A stretch of DNA of 38,483 nt from JAVXNW01 sp036645575. Lineage in GTDB: Bacteria; Bacillota; Clostridia; Christensenellales; Aristaeellaceae. Position numbers and translations under genes: made by a program. The stretch covers positions 1 through 38,483 of the forward strand of contig JAVXNW010000009.1 in NCBI GenBank assembly GCA_036645575.1, in the 5' to 3' direction. Below, piece after piece: positions 7,091 to 15,802 of the stretch. A model generated the notes under the pieces. The model saw only the letters and a list, made by a program, of their open reading frames with translations. It was not told the DNA's origin and made no database searches. Each line of letters opens with the position of its first letter. Position 1 is the first letter of the stretch.

Positions 7091-8865
7091 AGCAAAAGGT
7101 TGCCATAGCTGCGACCTTGCTCACCTTGGTACTCTGCTTCGTATTCCTCTTTGTCGTTGCGGGCACAGCCCGCAACGTCATGGATGAAAACACGCTAGAT
7201 CAAATTGCCTCGATATGCCGCCTGTCCGCTAACCAGTTGGACAGTGCGGCATTTGACGGTCAAGATGGATACGATGCGCTAAAGAAGGTCGCAGTTGAAT
7301 CGGGGGTCATGTTTTCGCTGTATGCTAAGACCGGCGAGACGACCTACACAAACAGGCCGCATATTGCCGATAGCCTGTCTTCCATTGAGCGAAAAGGGCT
7401 TGAGGACGGAAAAGTGCATACCTTTACGCGCGTCAATCCGTTGGCGGGCGGAAATTGGTTGTACGCTGCCAGAGAACTTGGCAGCGGCGATTTTCTATGC
7501 GTTGCAACGCCCGCCTATGCGCTGAGAAAGGCGCTGGGCGACAAGATGCTCGTGCTGTGCCTGCTCGCGTTTGCGGTTGCGCTCATGGTATTTGTGCTGA
7601 TGGGGATCGCCAACGAGCGCACGAACCGCGTGGTCGGATCGGTGATGCGGGTGCTGGGCGACTTTTCAGAGGGCGAATACGACAGCCGCCTGACCGGCGA
7701 GCCGGGCGACTCGATCTTGCAAGTCGCGCGCTTAAACGAGATTCTGGGTCGCATTCAGGACCAGGTCTTTCGCCAAAAGACGCGCAATCAGGCGCTGAGC
7801 ACGGTGCTCAACTGTATGCAGAGCGGCATCTTGGCGGTGGACGCGGAGATGAACGTAATCCTCGTCACGCCGGTGGGCAAGCAGTTGCTGGGCATTTCCG
7901 GCTCGAGCGAGGGGCTTCCGATACAGGTCGCCAGCAAAAACGTGAAGCTGGACAGTGTGCTGACAGAGGCGATGAAGCAGGACGGCGTGTACATGAGCGA
8001 AGTGACCGCGCGCGCGGCGGACGGCCGGGGCTATCGGCCGATCAGGCTGTACGTGTCGCCGATGATGAAGGACCGAAAGGCGGTCGGCGCGGTGGCGCTG
8101 ATCGAGGACATCTCGGAACTGCGCAGGCTTGAGCAGGTGCGCACCGACTTTGCGGCCAACGTGTCCCATGAGCTCAAGACGCCGCTCACGTCGATCAAGG
8201 GCTTTGTCGAGACGCTGCAAAACGGCGCGCTTGAAAACCCGGCGATGGCGCAGAAGTTTTTGCGCATCATCATGATCGAGGCCGACCGGCTGACCCGGCT
8301 GATCAACGACATATTGACCGTGTCAAAGCTCGAATCGGGCGAGCAGGAGTTGCCGACCGAGCGCATTCGCCTTGACGAGATGGCGGAAGATGTCGCCGAT
8401 ATGTTGCGCATTTTGGCCAGCGAAAAGCAGGTGAACATCTATACAAACCGCGCGCCGGAGCCCAGCTTCATCATCGGCAACCCCGACCGGGTGGAGCAGA
8501 TGCTGATCAACCTGATCGAAAACGCCATCAAATACAACAAAAACGGGGGATCGGTGACCGTCTCAATCTTTAACTCGGAGGATACGATCAACATGTCGAT
8601 CTCAGACACCGGCATCGGCATCCCCGAGGAGAACGTCTCCCGGCTGTTTGAGCGCTTTTACCGGGTGGACAAGGGCCGGTCGCGCTCGATGGGGGGAACC
8701 GGATTGGGCCTTTCGATCGTCAAACACATTGTGAAGTCGATGGGCGGCATGATCGAGGTACACTCCAAGGTGAACGAGGGCACGGAGTTCTTGATCACGC
8801 TGCCGCGTGCGAATGCGGCGGAGGTGAGCCCGGTTGAGCGGCAGTTGGACGCACAGGACGAATAG
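7087..8865 (+). CDS. PhoR/WalK-like sensor histidine kinase
   Basis: The 592-aa kinase starts at GTG 7087 within the stop of the regulator gene (GTGA overlap). TM1 is at about 6-26, an extracellular domain follows to about 152, TM2 154-174, HAMP 175-228, PAS about 235-345, HisKA with phospho-His361 in NVSHELKTPLTSI, and HATPase with Asn479 in NLIENAIKYN, DTGIG (507-511) and GGTGLGLS. This architecture is that of PhoR-type kinases. The next gene starts inside the last codons of this one, so the kinase is cotranscribed with two cell-envelope proteins. That points to envelope or wall sensing (inference). Confidence 0.93.
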   Translation: MKQKVAIAATLLTLVLCFVFLFVVAGTARNVMDENTLDQIASICRLSANQLDSAAFDGQDGYDALKKVAVESGVMFSLYAKTGETTYTNRPHIADSLSSIERKGLEDGKVHTFTRVNPLAGGNWLYAARELGSGDFLCVATPAYALRKALGDKMLVLCLLAFAVALMVFVLMGIANERTNRVVGSVMRVLGDFSEGEYDSRLTGEPGDSILQVARLNEILGRIQDQVFRQKTRNQALSTVLNCMQSGILAVDAEMNVILVTPVGKQLLGISGSSEGLPIQVASKNVKLDSVLTEAMKQDGVYMSEVTARAADGRGYRPIRLYVSPMMKDRKAVGAVALIEDISELRRLEQVRTDFAANVSHELKTPLTSIKGFVETLQNGALENPAMAQKFLRIIMIEADRLTRLINDILTVSKLESGEQELPTERIRLDEMAEDVADMLRILASEKQVNIYTNRAPEPSFIIGNPDRVEQMLINLIENAIKYNKNGGSVTVSIFNSEDTINMSISDTGIGIPEENVSRLFERFYRVDKGRSRSMGGTGLGLSIVKHIVKSMGGMIEVHSKVNEGTEFLITLPRANAAEVSPVERQLDAQDE

Positions 8866-10246
8866 AGGGCGTGTGCTTTTCCTGATGATCGCGCTTTTGT
8901 TGCTTGCGCAACCGGCGCGCGCTTTGCTTGCGCAGGACGCGCCGGAGACGATCAGGCAGGTGCAGCAGGCGCTCATCGCGCGCGGTTTTATGGAAGGCGA
9001 AGCGGACGGCATATATGGAAAAGACACCCAATCCGCGCTTGATCGGCTGAAGGTGTTTGCGGATTATATGGGCAAGAAGCTTGACGGCGCGGCGCTTGAA
9101 AGGGCGCTCGTCGCGGGCGAGATCCCCTGTTCGGCGGTCGAGCTGTCGCAAGGCGAGTTGAGCCCAGAGGTGCAGCGCCTGCAGAGGCGGCTGCGCACGC
9201 TGGGCTACCTGCGCGCAAAGGCCGACGGCCAGTACGGAAAGAGCACGGTGCGCGCGGTGCGCGTGTTTCAAAACGACGCGGCGCTTGAGCAAACGGGTGC
9301 TGCCAGCCTTGCGACGCAGGACGCGCTGTACGCGGCGGCCTGCCCCAAGGCGCAATACCCGATTCTCGGCATGGGCGACAAGGGAAGCGCGGTATTGGCG
9401 CTTCAGGAAAGGCTTTGGTCGCAAGGCTTTTTTGCGGGCGAATTGGATGGCCAGTACGGCGAGGGAACGCGCCAAGGCGTCAAGGCGCTGGAGACCTACC
9501 TCATGTCGAGCGGGCACTTTGACGCGTGGGATGCGCGGATTTTGCAAAGTGATTTGACGGGCGTGGCCGATCCGCTGCTCCAAAAGACGCTCTTTTCGCA
9601 GGATTTTCCGCAGATTGTCGCGCCGTTGACCGAGGGCGGCGCGCCGCAGGACGTGTACCGCCTGCAGCGCCGGTTGATCGCGCTGGGCTACCTTTCCCAG
9701 GTGCCAGACGGCGGCTACGGGAAAAAGACTGCGGAGGCGGTCGCTGCGTTTCAGAAGCGCGCAAAGCTTAAAAAGAGCGGCGTGGCCAACGCAAATACGC
9801 TTGAAAAGCTGTTTAAAGCCAATGCGCCGGAGGCGCTCAAGCCGTTTAAGCTGGTCGTTGACGTGGCCAAGCAGGAAGTGTACGTCTATGCGCGCACAGG
9901 CCCCGACGCATATGACAAGCTCGCCTATACGATGGCCTGCGCGACGGGTCCCGACGTGGTGCCGGGCAGCTATCGCCTAAATACCGGTCCCGCGAAGGAA
10001 TGGCTCGAAAGGCCGGCGTGGGGCGGCTGGGTGCGCGCGGTCTACCGAATCGAGGGCGGGCTGGCGATCTACTCCATCCCCCATGACGCGAAGGACGGGT
10101 CGCCGCTGAACGCGTATTTGGATCAACTGGGAAAGCCCATCAAGGCGGGCGGGATCATGGTAAACGTGGAAAATGCCAAGCTGATCTTTGAAAAGTGCCC
10201 GGCGCGCACACCCATCGAGATCACTTCGTCGCATTGGGAGGAATGA
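8834..10246 (+). CDS. Exported peptidoglycan-binding protein with degenerate L,D-transpeptidase-like domain
   Basis: The TTG start at 8834 is chosen because a near-perfect GGAGGTG lies seven bases upstream inside the kinase gene, and it gives a good signal peptide (basic n-region, hydrophobic 14-27, ARA cleavage about 30). The 470-aa product carries four PG_binding_1-like repeats (about 36-92, 109-168, 181-225, 271-328), recognisable from the DG.YGK.T pattern. A YkuD-like fold follows at 337-463. In active L,D-transpeptidases the catalytic motif is SHGC followed by IR; here the aligned stretch is KAGGIMV (437-443), so the His and nucleophilic Cys are gone. His417 in YSIPHD remains. It probably binds wall without crosslinking it (inference). 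Confidence 0.85.
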   Translation: MSGSWTHRTNRGRVLFLMIALLLLAQPARALLAQDAPETIRQVQQALIARGFMEGEADGIYGKDTQSALDRLKVFADYMGKKLDGAALERALVAGEIPCSAVELSQGELSPEVQRLQRRLRTLGYLRAKADGQYGKSTVRAVRVFQNDAALEQTGAASLATQDALYAAACPKAQYPILGMGDKGSAVLALQERLWSQGFFAGELDGQYGEGTRQGVKALETYLMSSGHFDAWDARILQSDLTGVADPLLQKTLFSQDFPQIVAPLTEGGAPQDVYRLQRRLIALGYLSQVPDGGYGKKTAEAVAAFQKRAKLKKSGVANANTLEKLFKANAPEALKPFKLVVDVAKQEVYVYARTGPDAYDKLAYTMACATGPDVVPGSYRLNTGPAKEWLERPAWGGWVRAVYRIEGGLAIYSIPHDAKDGSPLNAYLDQLGKPIKAGGIMVNVENAKLIFEKCPARTPIEITSSHWEE

Positions 10247-10250
10247 AAAC

Positions 10251-10988
10251 ATGGGAGATAAACGGCAAAGCCCGGCGCAGTTCAGGCACAAGGGGGCCGC
10301 GATTGCGTGGTTCGTCATTGCGCTTTCGGTGCTGGTCGTGGGAACCTACCTAGCGATCAGCATGTTGGCGCGATACGATTACGAACAGATGCTGCCCGAG
10401 GACGCAAAACTGCGCGTCACGCTGCCTGAGGAGGGCTATGTTCCCGCGACGCCCACGCCCACGCCCGTGCCGGTCGTGACGCCTAGGCCGCTGCCAACGC
10501 CCATGCCTACGCCCAACGCGACGCCGCTTCCGCTCGACTGGCTCTCTTCGCATGATACGCGCATGGTGATGCCGCGCGATACGAGCGCCAAGGGCGAGGC
10601 GGGCTTTACCGGAATGAGCACGTCAGACGGCGACGAAAATCAGGTGATGCTGGTGACCGGCTGGGCGTTTTTGGATGGATTTGACGCGCAGAAGGCCAAT
10701 GTCTATCTGGTCGTATCCGCTAAGAGCGGGTCGATATCCAAGTTCTACGAAGTGGATGTGCTGCCCGGCTCTACCGGCATCGTGCACGACGCCAGCCGCG
10801 GAACCAACCTGGAGCGCGCCGATTTCCGCGCCGCGTTTAACGTGTCCACCTACGAAGAGGGCCCCTACAAATTGGGCGTGCTGGTCACCCAAGCGGCGTT
10901 TGGCAAGGACAAAGCCGCAGGCTATTTCCTGCCGGGAGAGCAATACCAGTTCTTTGTCAAGCGTGGCGCGATCGCAAGCGTCGGGTAG
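10251..10988 (+). CDS. Single-pass membrane-anchored protein with Pro/Thr linker, function unknown
   Basis: Start at ATG 10251 after GGGAGGAATG, only four bases past the previous stop, so it is in the same transcript as the degenerate transpeptidase. The 245-aa product has a short basic cytoplasmic end, one TM helix at 15-39, a (PT)-rich spacer at about 67-93, and an extracellular domain of mostly beta character from about 105, beginning near the sequence WLSSHDTRMVMP. I do not recognise the domain. The C-terminal 11 residues are encoded by the first copy of a 37-bp tandem repeat that continues past the stop. A role in the cell wall together with its neighbour is likely but unproven. Confidence 0.75.
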   Translation: MGDKRQSPAQFRHKGAAIAWFVIALSVLVVGTYLAISMLARYDYEQMLPEDAKLRVTLPEEGYVPATPTPTPVPVVTPRPLPTPMPTPNATPLPLDWLSSHDTRMVMPRDTSAKGEAGFTGMSTSDGDENQVMLVTGWAFLDGFDAQKANVYLVVSAKSGSISKFYEVDVLPGSTGIVHDASRGTNLERADFRAAFNVSTYEEGPYKLGVLVTQAAFGKDKAAGYFLPGEQYQFFVKRGAIASVG

Positions 10989-11055
10989 TTTTGTCAAGCG
11001 CGGCGCGATCGCAAGCGTCGGGTAGTTTTGTCAAGCGTGGCGCCATCGCAAGCGC
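10953..11055 (+). repeat. 37-bp tandem repeat, about 2.8 copies, across the gene end
   Basis: Units start at 10953, 10990 and 11027 with only one to a few differences between copies. The first encodes the last 11 residues and stop of the preceding membrane protein; because 37 is not a multiple of three, each later copy is in a new frame. The third copy breaks off after AAGCG at about 11054. Confidence 0.9.
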
Positions 11056-11084
11056 CCAAGCGCTTTCGCTTCGCGGATCGGTGC

Positions 11085-11122
11085 GGTCGTTCATGCGGGA
11101 AACTGCAGGAGCGACCTTTTTT
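11085..11122 (+). terminator. Rho-independent terminator
   Basis: GGTCGTTC (11085-11092) pairs with GAGCGACC (11109-11116; one G-T pair) and is followed by TTTTTTCT. It ends the PhoPR and envelope-protein transcript. Confidence 0.85.
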
Positions 11123-11145
11123 CTCAATTTTTACGGGCGAGCGGG

Positions 11146-11195
11146 TTGACAAACGCGTGAATAGATATTATCATATGAACAGATGAACATATGAT
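11146..11195 (+). promoter_or_regulatory. Promoter and ArsR/SmtB-type operator
   Basis: Consensus TTGACA (11146-11151) and TATCAT (11169-11174) have a 17-base spacer. ATCATATG (11170-11177) and CATATGAT (11188-11195) form perfect 8-bp inverted arms around a 10-base centre containing AACAGATGAA. The palindrome overlaps the -10 box, as expected for autorepression by the ArsR-family protein encoded just downstream. Confidence 0.85.
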
Positions 11196-11211
11196 TGCTG
11201 GAGGGAATCGG

Positions 11212-11592
11212 ATGCGAATGGACCAGTCGGTAGAGGGGTGCGCGTATTTGGCGGTGCACGAGGACGTGGTCGGCAAGGTGCTTGAGCAGATGCCGCCGGG
11301 GGAGACGCTCTACGAGTTGGCGGACTTGTTCAAGGTATTTGGCGACGCGACGCGCGTCAAGATTCTGTATGCGCTGTTTGAGGCGGAACTGTGCGTGTGC
11401 GATCTGGCGCAGCTGTTGGGGCTCACGCAGACGGCGGTGTCGCACCAATTGCGGGTGCTCAAGGGCGCGAAGCTGGTCAAATTTCGCCGGGATGGCAAGA
11501 TGGCGTTTTACGCGCTGGCGGACGAGCATGTGCGCCTGATTCTGGGGCAGGGCATGGCGCACGTCACGGAGGATGAAGCGCGCAATGGGTGA
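11212..11592 (+). CDS. ArsR/SmtB-family metal-sensing repressor
   Basis: Start at ATG 11212 after GGAGGGAATC gives 126 aa. The winged-helix core runs from LADLFKVFGDATRVKIL to RRDGKMAFY. Two metal sites can be read. One is the alpha3-type pair Cys61/Cys63 in ELCVCDLA, as in CadC, with Cys10 a possible extra ligand. The other is the alpha5 set Asp104, His106, His117, Glu120, with the same spacing as in SmtB. Such repressors leave DNA when Zn, Cd or Pb binds. The gene is followed by a P1B ATPase gene and preceded by an overlapping promoter/operator, so it very likely controls both. Confidence 0.93.
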   Translation: MRMDQSVEGCAYLAVHEDVVGKVLEQMPPGETLYELADLFKVFGDATRVKILYALFEAELCVCDLAQLLGLTQTAVSHQLRVLKGAKLVKFRRDGKMAFYALADEHVRLILGQGMAHVTEDEARNG

Positions 11593-11657
11593 GATGGGGA
11601 TTTGGCTCGGGGGGAGCGCGCCTGCTGAGGGAAGATGAGAGCGTAGGAGGAGAAGAC

Positions 11658-13508
11658 ATGACGGGCGAACAGAAGGGGGCGCTTGCGCGCATTTTGGGGT
11701 GCTTGGCACTGCTGGTGGGCATTCATTTTTTGCGGCTGGAGGGGATGTGGGCGGTTGCGTGCAACCTGATTCCCTACGCGCTGATTGGCGGAGACGTCGT
11801 GTGGCGGGCGGTGAAGGGCATTGCGCACGGGGAATTATTTGACGAGAATTTTCTGATGGCGCTTGCGACGATCGGCGCGTTTGCCACGGGGCAATACGAA
11901 GAAGCGGTGGCGGTGATGCTGTTTTACCAAGTGGGCGAGCTGTTTCAGGACTGCGCGGTGGAAAAATCGCGTCGGTCGATTGCGGCGCTCATGGATATCC
12001 GCCCCGACTACGCGAGCAGGGAGTTGGACGGCGCGATCGAGCAGGTGGCGCCGGGGCAGGTGGCGGTTGGCGACGTGATCGTGATCAAGCCCGGCGAGCG
12101 CGCGCCGCTGGACGGCGTGGTGCTCGAGGGGCGCTCTACGCTGGACACCGCGGCGCTGACCGGCGAATCGCTGCCCCGAACGGTCGAGGTGGGCGACGAT
12201 GTGATCAGCGGCTGCATCAACCAGTCGGGTCTTCTGCGCGTGCGGGTCACCAAGGCCTTTGGCGAATCGACGGTAGAGCGGATACTGGAATTGGTGGAGG
12301 GCGCGAGCGAAAAAAAGGCCCGCGCGGAGGGCTTTATCACCCGCTTTGCCAAGGTCTATACGCCGGCCGTGGTGCTTGCGGCGGTGCTGCTTGCGCTGAT
12401 TCCGCCGCTCATTCAGGGGGGCGGATGGGGCGAGTGGCTCCAGCGGGCGCTCATCTTTCTGGTGATCTCCTGCCCGTGCGCGCTGGTGATCTCGGTGCCG
12501 CTGAGCTTCTTTGGCGGCATTGGCGGCGCGTCTCGCCGCGGCATCTTGGTAAAGGGCGGCAACTACTTGGAGGCGCTGGCCAAGGCGGAGATCGTGGTCT
12601 TTGACAAGACCGGCACATTGACCAAGGGTGTCTTTAACGTGACGGCGATCCACCCGGACACGGTGAACGAGGAAAGGCTGCTTGCGCTGGCCGCCTACGC
12701 GGAGTGCTATTCCGATCACCCGATATCGCGCTCGATTCGCGAGGCCTACGACAAGCCCATCGACCCGGCGCGCCTGAAGGACGCAAAGGAGCTGTCCGGG
12801 CGCGGCGTGAGCGTCACGCTTGACGGCCACCAGGTGTCGGTCGGCAACGACAAGTTGATGAACGAAATCGGCGTGAAGTGGCACCCCTGCCACCACGTGG
12901 GCACGACCGTTCACGTCGCGCTCGACGGCGACTATGTCGGCCACATCGTCATATCGGACGAAATCAAGGCCGACGCCGCGCAGGCGATTGCGGCGCTCAA
13001 GGCGCAGGGCGTCCGCAAGATTGTCATGCTGACCGGCGACGCGGCGCAGGTGGGCGAGGACGTCGCAAGGCGCTTGGCGATCGACGAGGTGCACGCGCAA
13101 CTGCTGCCCGGGGAAAAGGTGGATCGCGTGGAAGGGCTGCTCAAGCAAAAGACCGGCAAGGGACAGCTCGTGTTTGTCGGCGACGGCATCAACGACGCGC
13201 CGGTGCTGTCGCGCGCCGATATCGGCATTGCGATGGGCGCGATGGGCTCTGACGCGGCCATTGAGGCGGCGGACATCGTGCTGATGGACGACAAACCCTC
13301 GAAAATCGCCGAGGCGATCGCCATTGCGCGCCGCACGCTTGGGATCGTCAAGCAGAATATCGCCTTTGCCCTTGGCGTCAAGGCGCTGGTGCTGCTGCTT
13401 GGCGCACTGGGCTACGCCACCATGTGGGAGGCGGTGTTTGCCGACGTGGGCGTGTCGGTGCTGGCGACATTAAACGCCATGCGCGCGCTCAAAGTGCCGA
13501 AAAAATAG
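11658..13508 (+). CDS. Zn/Cd/Pb-type P1B heavy-metal exporting ATPase
   Basis: ATG 11658 follows GGAGGAGAAG; 616 aa. The N-terminal heavy-metal-associated domain usual in ZntA/CadA is missing, and the protein starts almost directly with the membrane segments. Visible motifs are TGES in the actuator domain, the ion-binding CPC (Cys272, Cys274) in ISCPCALVIS, phosphorylation Asp316 in DKTGTLTKG, the HP motif in SDHPISRS, and the hinge GDGINDAP. A final membrane helix has DVGVSVLATLNAMR, whose Asp is the second Zn-site ligand of the ZntA class. It pumps divalent soft metals out of the cytoplasm using ATP. Cotranscribed with the ArsR-family gene 66 bases upstream. Confidence 0.93.
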   Translation: MTGEQKGALARILGCLALLVGIHFLRLEGMWAVACNLIPYALIGGDVVWRAVKGIAHGELFDENFLMALATIGAFATGQYEEAVAVMLFYQVGELFQDCAVEKSRRSIAALMDIRPDYASRELDGAIEQVAPGQVAVGDVIVIKPGERAPLDGVVLEGRSTLDTAALTGESLPRTVEVGDDVISGCINQSGLLRVRVTKAFGESTVERILELVEGASEKKARAEGFITRFAKVYTPAVVLAAVLLALIPPLIQGGGWGEWLQRALIFLVISCPCALVISVPLSFFGGIGGASRRGILVKGGNYLEALAKAEIVVFDKTGTLTKGVFNVTAIHPDTVNEERLLALAAYAECYSDHPISRSIREAYDKPIDPARLKDAKELSGRGVSVTLDGHQVSVGNDKLMNEIGVKWHPCHHVGTTVHVALDGDYVGHIVISDEIKADAAQAIAALKAQGVRKIVMLTGDAAQVGEDVARRLAIDEVHAQLLPGEKVDRVEGLLKQKTGKGQLVFVGDGINDAPVLSRADIGIAMGAMGSDAAIEAADIVLMDDKPSKIAEAIAIARRTLGIVKQNIAFALGVKALVLLLGALGYATMWEAVFADVGVSVLATLNAMRALKVPKK

Positions 13509-13652
13509 GTGGATCGGGGGCTTGAAAGGGGCGCTTGAAGCGGGGCGACATCTGCGCGCAATGCCCTAAAAGCCTGCGGGATGGCTACGCGCAATGCCCC
13601 AAGCGGCGGGCGGTATAGACATGTGCATAGCGCGAGGAGACGCGCGCCCCCA

Positions 13653-13684
13653 AACCGTGCAGCCGCGTGCCGCACGGTTTTTTT
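13653..13684 (+). terminator. Rho-independent terminator after the metal ATPase
   Basis: AACCGTGC (13653-13660) and GCACGGTT (13672-13679) form a perfect 8-bp stem, running into a seven-T tract. It is about 145 bases past the ATPase stop. Confidence 0.88.
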
Positions 13685-13926
13685 GCCCAAGGGCGCGCGG
13701 GGATAACGTCCATTAGTCACAACATACTGCTCGATATGCGGAATTACCCGGCTTATTTTGGGCTGTGATATACAAAATACTGTCAATGTAAATAATACTG
13801 GCGCGGTAGGCGATGAAAAGAAGTTTTTGAATAAAAATACATTGCTTATCGCAAAAAAAGCGTGAAAAGGCGAACAATTTTGGCGCTTGACCGGGGAAAT
13901 TGCCGAAAAATATTGTTCGTAATTGA

Positions 13927-13955
13927 TTGACTTGAGGGAAGTGCAGTGCTATACT
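13927..13955 (+). promoter_or_regulatory. Promoter of the C69 peptidase gene
   Basis: TTGACT (13927-13932) and TATACT (13950-13955) with a 17-base spacer. It leaves an unusually long leader of about 180 bases before the ATG at 14145. Confidence 0.75.
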
Positions 13956-13987
13956 CAACATAACAAGAACTTCCAAATAGCGCATTG

Positions 13988-14110
13988 CATGGATATCGGG
14001 GAACGCGGGCATTGCGGGGTTGTGGCTGAATGGGTCGGCTTAAAAAGCGTCGATTTTTCGTGGAATCGAGGGGCGCTTTGCGCAAAAGTCGGTTGAGGGG
14101 GATATCCGCG
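13988..14110 (+). other. Possible folded leader of the C69 peptidase mRNA
   Basis: GGATATC near 13990 can pair with GATATCC near 14102, closing a domain. That domain holds a second strong stem, AAGCG-TCGATT pairing with AATCGA-CGCTT (about 14045-14080). A third small stem, CGGAC/GTCCG, lies just before the ribosome binding site. No known riboswitch class was recognised. Confidence 0.3.
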
Positions 14111-14144
14111 GACAGGTAGTCCGTTATAATAGGAGGGGAAAGAC

Positions 14145-15773
14145 ATGAATCGAAAGCTCAAGCTCGTTTCCATCGTCATCACGTTGGCACTGCTGTTGGG
14201 CGTGGCACAGGGTGCGCTGGCGTGCACCTGCATCGCGGTTGGCAAAAACGCCACCACCGATGGCTCCACCATTGTCACCCACAACGACGACTCTGGCTCG
14301 GCGGACTTCCGCCTGTGGATCATTCCGTCCATGGAGGGCGGCGCGGACAAGACGCGCGATCTGGTCATCGATTCGCACAACTACGGCGATTTCGGCCAGT
14401 ATCCGGCGGTCAAGGATTACGGAAACGGCCTCATGATCGCGCAGGTTCCGCAGCCCAAGGACACCAACGCCTACTTCCATTCCCGCTATTCCTTTATCAA
14501 CGACAAGGGCGTGGCGATGGGCGAGTCCACCTTCAACATTGACGACTCCACGGAGTACGGCAAGAAGGTTTCCGACCTGATCTACGGCAAGAACGACGGC
14601 GCGATCGACTGCTGGAACGCGCAGGATATCGCCCTTGAGCAGGCCAACACCGCGCGCGAAGCGGTTCAGATCATGGGCGACCTGACCAAAGAATTCATGT
14701 GGCGCGACAGCGGCGAGTGCATGGACATCTGCGATGGCAACGAAGTGTGGATCGCGGAGTTCTACGGCCTTGACCTGTGGTGCGCGGTTCGCCTGCCCGA
14801 CGACGCGTATTTCGTCACCGCCAACCGTGCCCGCATCGACCATGTCGATTTTGAGGATCACGAGAACTACATGTACTCCGACAACCTCAAGTCCTTCGCC
14901 GTCGAAAACGGCCTGTGGTCGGAGGATTCCGGCGTGCCGTTCTCGCCCGCCGAGATCTATGCCCCCAGCAACAGCCGTGGCTGCCAGCTGCGCGAGTGGC
15001 GCGCGCTGGACCTGGTCGCGCCTGGCCTGAACCTCGACTCCGAATCCATGCGCTACCCGCTGTGGGTCATCCCCGAGAAGAAGCTATCCGTGAAGGACGT
15101 CTTCGCGATCAAGAGCGATTACTATCAGGGCACCGAGTTTGACCTGTCGCTGGAGCCCGGCGCCGGCCCGTTCGGCAACGTCCTGACCCAGAAGCGCAAC
15201 GTGCGCCCGATCAACCTGGCCAACACCTGCTACGTCATGATCGCCAACATCAAGGCGGACGTGCCCGGCGTCGCCAAGCCCCTCGTCTGGTATGGCTACG
15301 GCGCGGCCGACACGACCTACCTCACGCCGCTGTGGCCCAGCATGACCCGCATGCCCGACTTCTACTCGATCGGCAACCGCTACGAGGAATTCCGCCGCGA
15401 CTCCGGTTGGTGGACCAACTCCTACGTGCAGCAGATTGCCGCCATCAACTACAAGAGCGCCGTCGAAGTGGTTCACGCCGCCCGTGAAGACAAGATGAAC
15501 GCCCAGTACGACATCGTGCCCAGCATCCAGAAGGCCGCCGCGATCCTGATCGAGGAAGGCAAAGAGGACGTCGCGCGCGAGTTGATCACCACCTACGCCT
15601 GCACCAACGCGACCGAGTGGCACGACATGTGGCTCAAACTCGGCGACGACATGATGGGTACCTACATGTGGGGCCGCGTAGACATGGCTTCGCCCAAGTA
15701 TCCTGAGTGGTGGAATGAAATCATCAAGAACGCGCCCCGCAACCCCGGCGTTGAGGAAGAAGCGCCCAAGTAA
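14145..15773 (+). CDS. Exported C69-family dipeptidase
   Basis: ATG 14145 follows AGGAGGGG; 542 aa. A signal peptide of about 26 residues ends ALA, directly before Cys27 of CTCIAVGKNATTDGS. That is the N-terminal nucleophile Cys region of peptidase family C69 (Ntn-hydrolase fold, PepD-like). Signal peptide removal would itself expose the catalytic Cys. The following THNDD, the segment around GVAMGESTF and the middle region fit the family throughout, and the length is typical. Family members cleave dipeptides or short peptides; export implies action on peptides outside the cell. The gene stands alone between a promoter and a terminator. Its codon choice favours C-ending codons more than the neighbours, as in a highly expressed gene. 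Confidence 0.88.
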   Translation: MNRKLKLVSIVITLALLLGVAQGALACTCIAVGKNATTDGSTIVTHNDDSGSADFRLWIIPSMEGGADKTRDLVIDSHNYGDFGQYPAVKDYGNGLMIAQVPQPKDTNAYFHSRYSFINDKGVAMGESTFNIDDSTEYGKKVSDLIYGKNDGAIDCWNAQDIALEQANTAREAVQIMGDLTKEFMWRDSGECMDICDGNEVWIAEFYGLDLWCAVRLPDDAYFVTANRARIDHVDFEDHENYMYSDNLKSFAVENGLWSEDSGVPFSPAEIYAPSNSRGCQLREWRALDLVAPGLNLDSESMRYPLWVIPEKKLSVKDVFAIKSDYYQGTEFDLSLEPGAGPFGNVLTQKRNVRPINLANTCYVMIANIKADVPGVAKPLVWYGYGAADTTYLTPLWPSMTRMPDFYSIGNRYEEFRRDSGWWTNSYVQQIAAINYKSAVEVVHAAREDKMNAQYDIVPSIQKAAAILIEEGKEDVARELITTYACTNATEWHDMWLKLGDDMMGTYMWGRVDMASPKYPEWWNEIIKNAPRNPGVEEEAPK

Positions 15774-15802
15774 GCTTTTGACCCAAGACACGCGCGCCCA
15801 TC

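Larger units (their letters stand above)
13509..14144. other. Long intergenic region, AT-richer than its surroundings
   Basis: No supported gene. It contains a short direct repeat of GCGCAATGCCC (about 13556 and 13591), a terminator at 13653, an AT-rich stretch from about 13710 to 13925 with no frame of interest, and the promoter and leader of the C69 peptidase gene. The AT-rich part may be remnant DNA. Confidence 0.6.

Noticed and set aside
10675..11025. Frame ending in a second copy of the FVKRGAIASVG tail
   Set aside because: The tail arises from the out-of-frame 37-bp repeat; the rest is a shadow of the membrane protein gene.
11835..13148. Long minus-strand frame opposite the metal ATPase
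   Set aside because: It is His/Arg/Gln-rich shadow of a strongly conserved P-type ATPase and has no ribosome binding site or family match.
13685..13926. A hidden gene in the AT-rich stretch
   Set aside because: All frames are short, interrupted and lack ribosome binding sites or recognisable motifs.
14110..14140. TTATAATAGG as a -10 box close to the C69 peptidase start
   Set aside because: It directly abuts the ribosome binding site and has no -35 box; the promoter at 13927 is much better.
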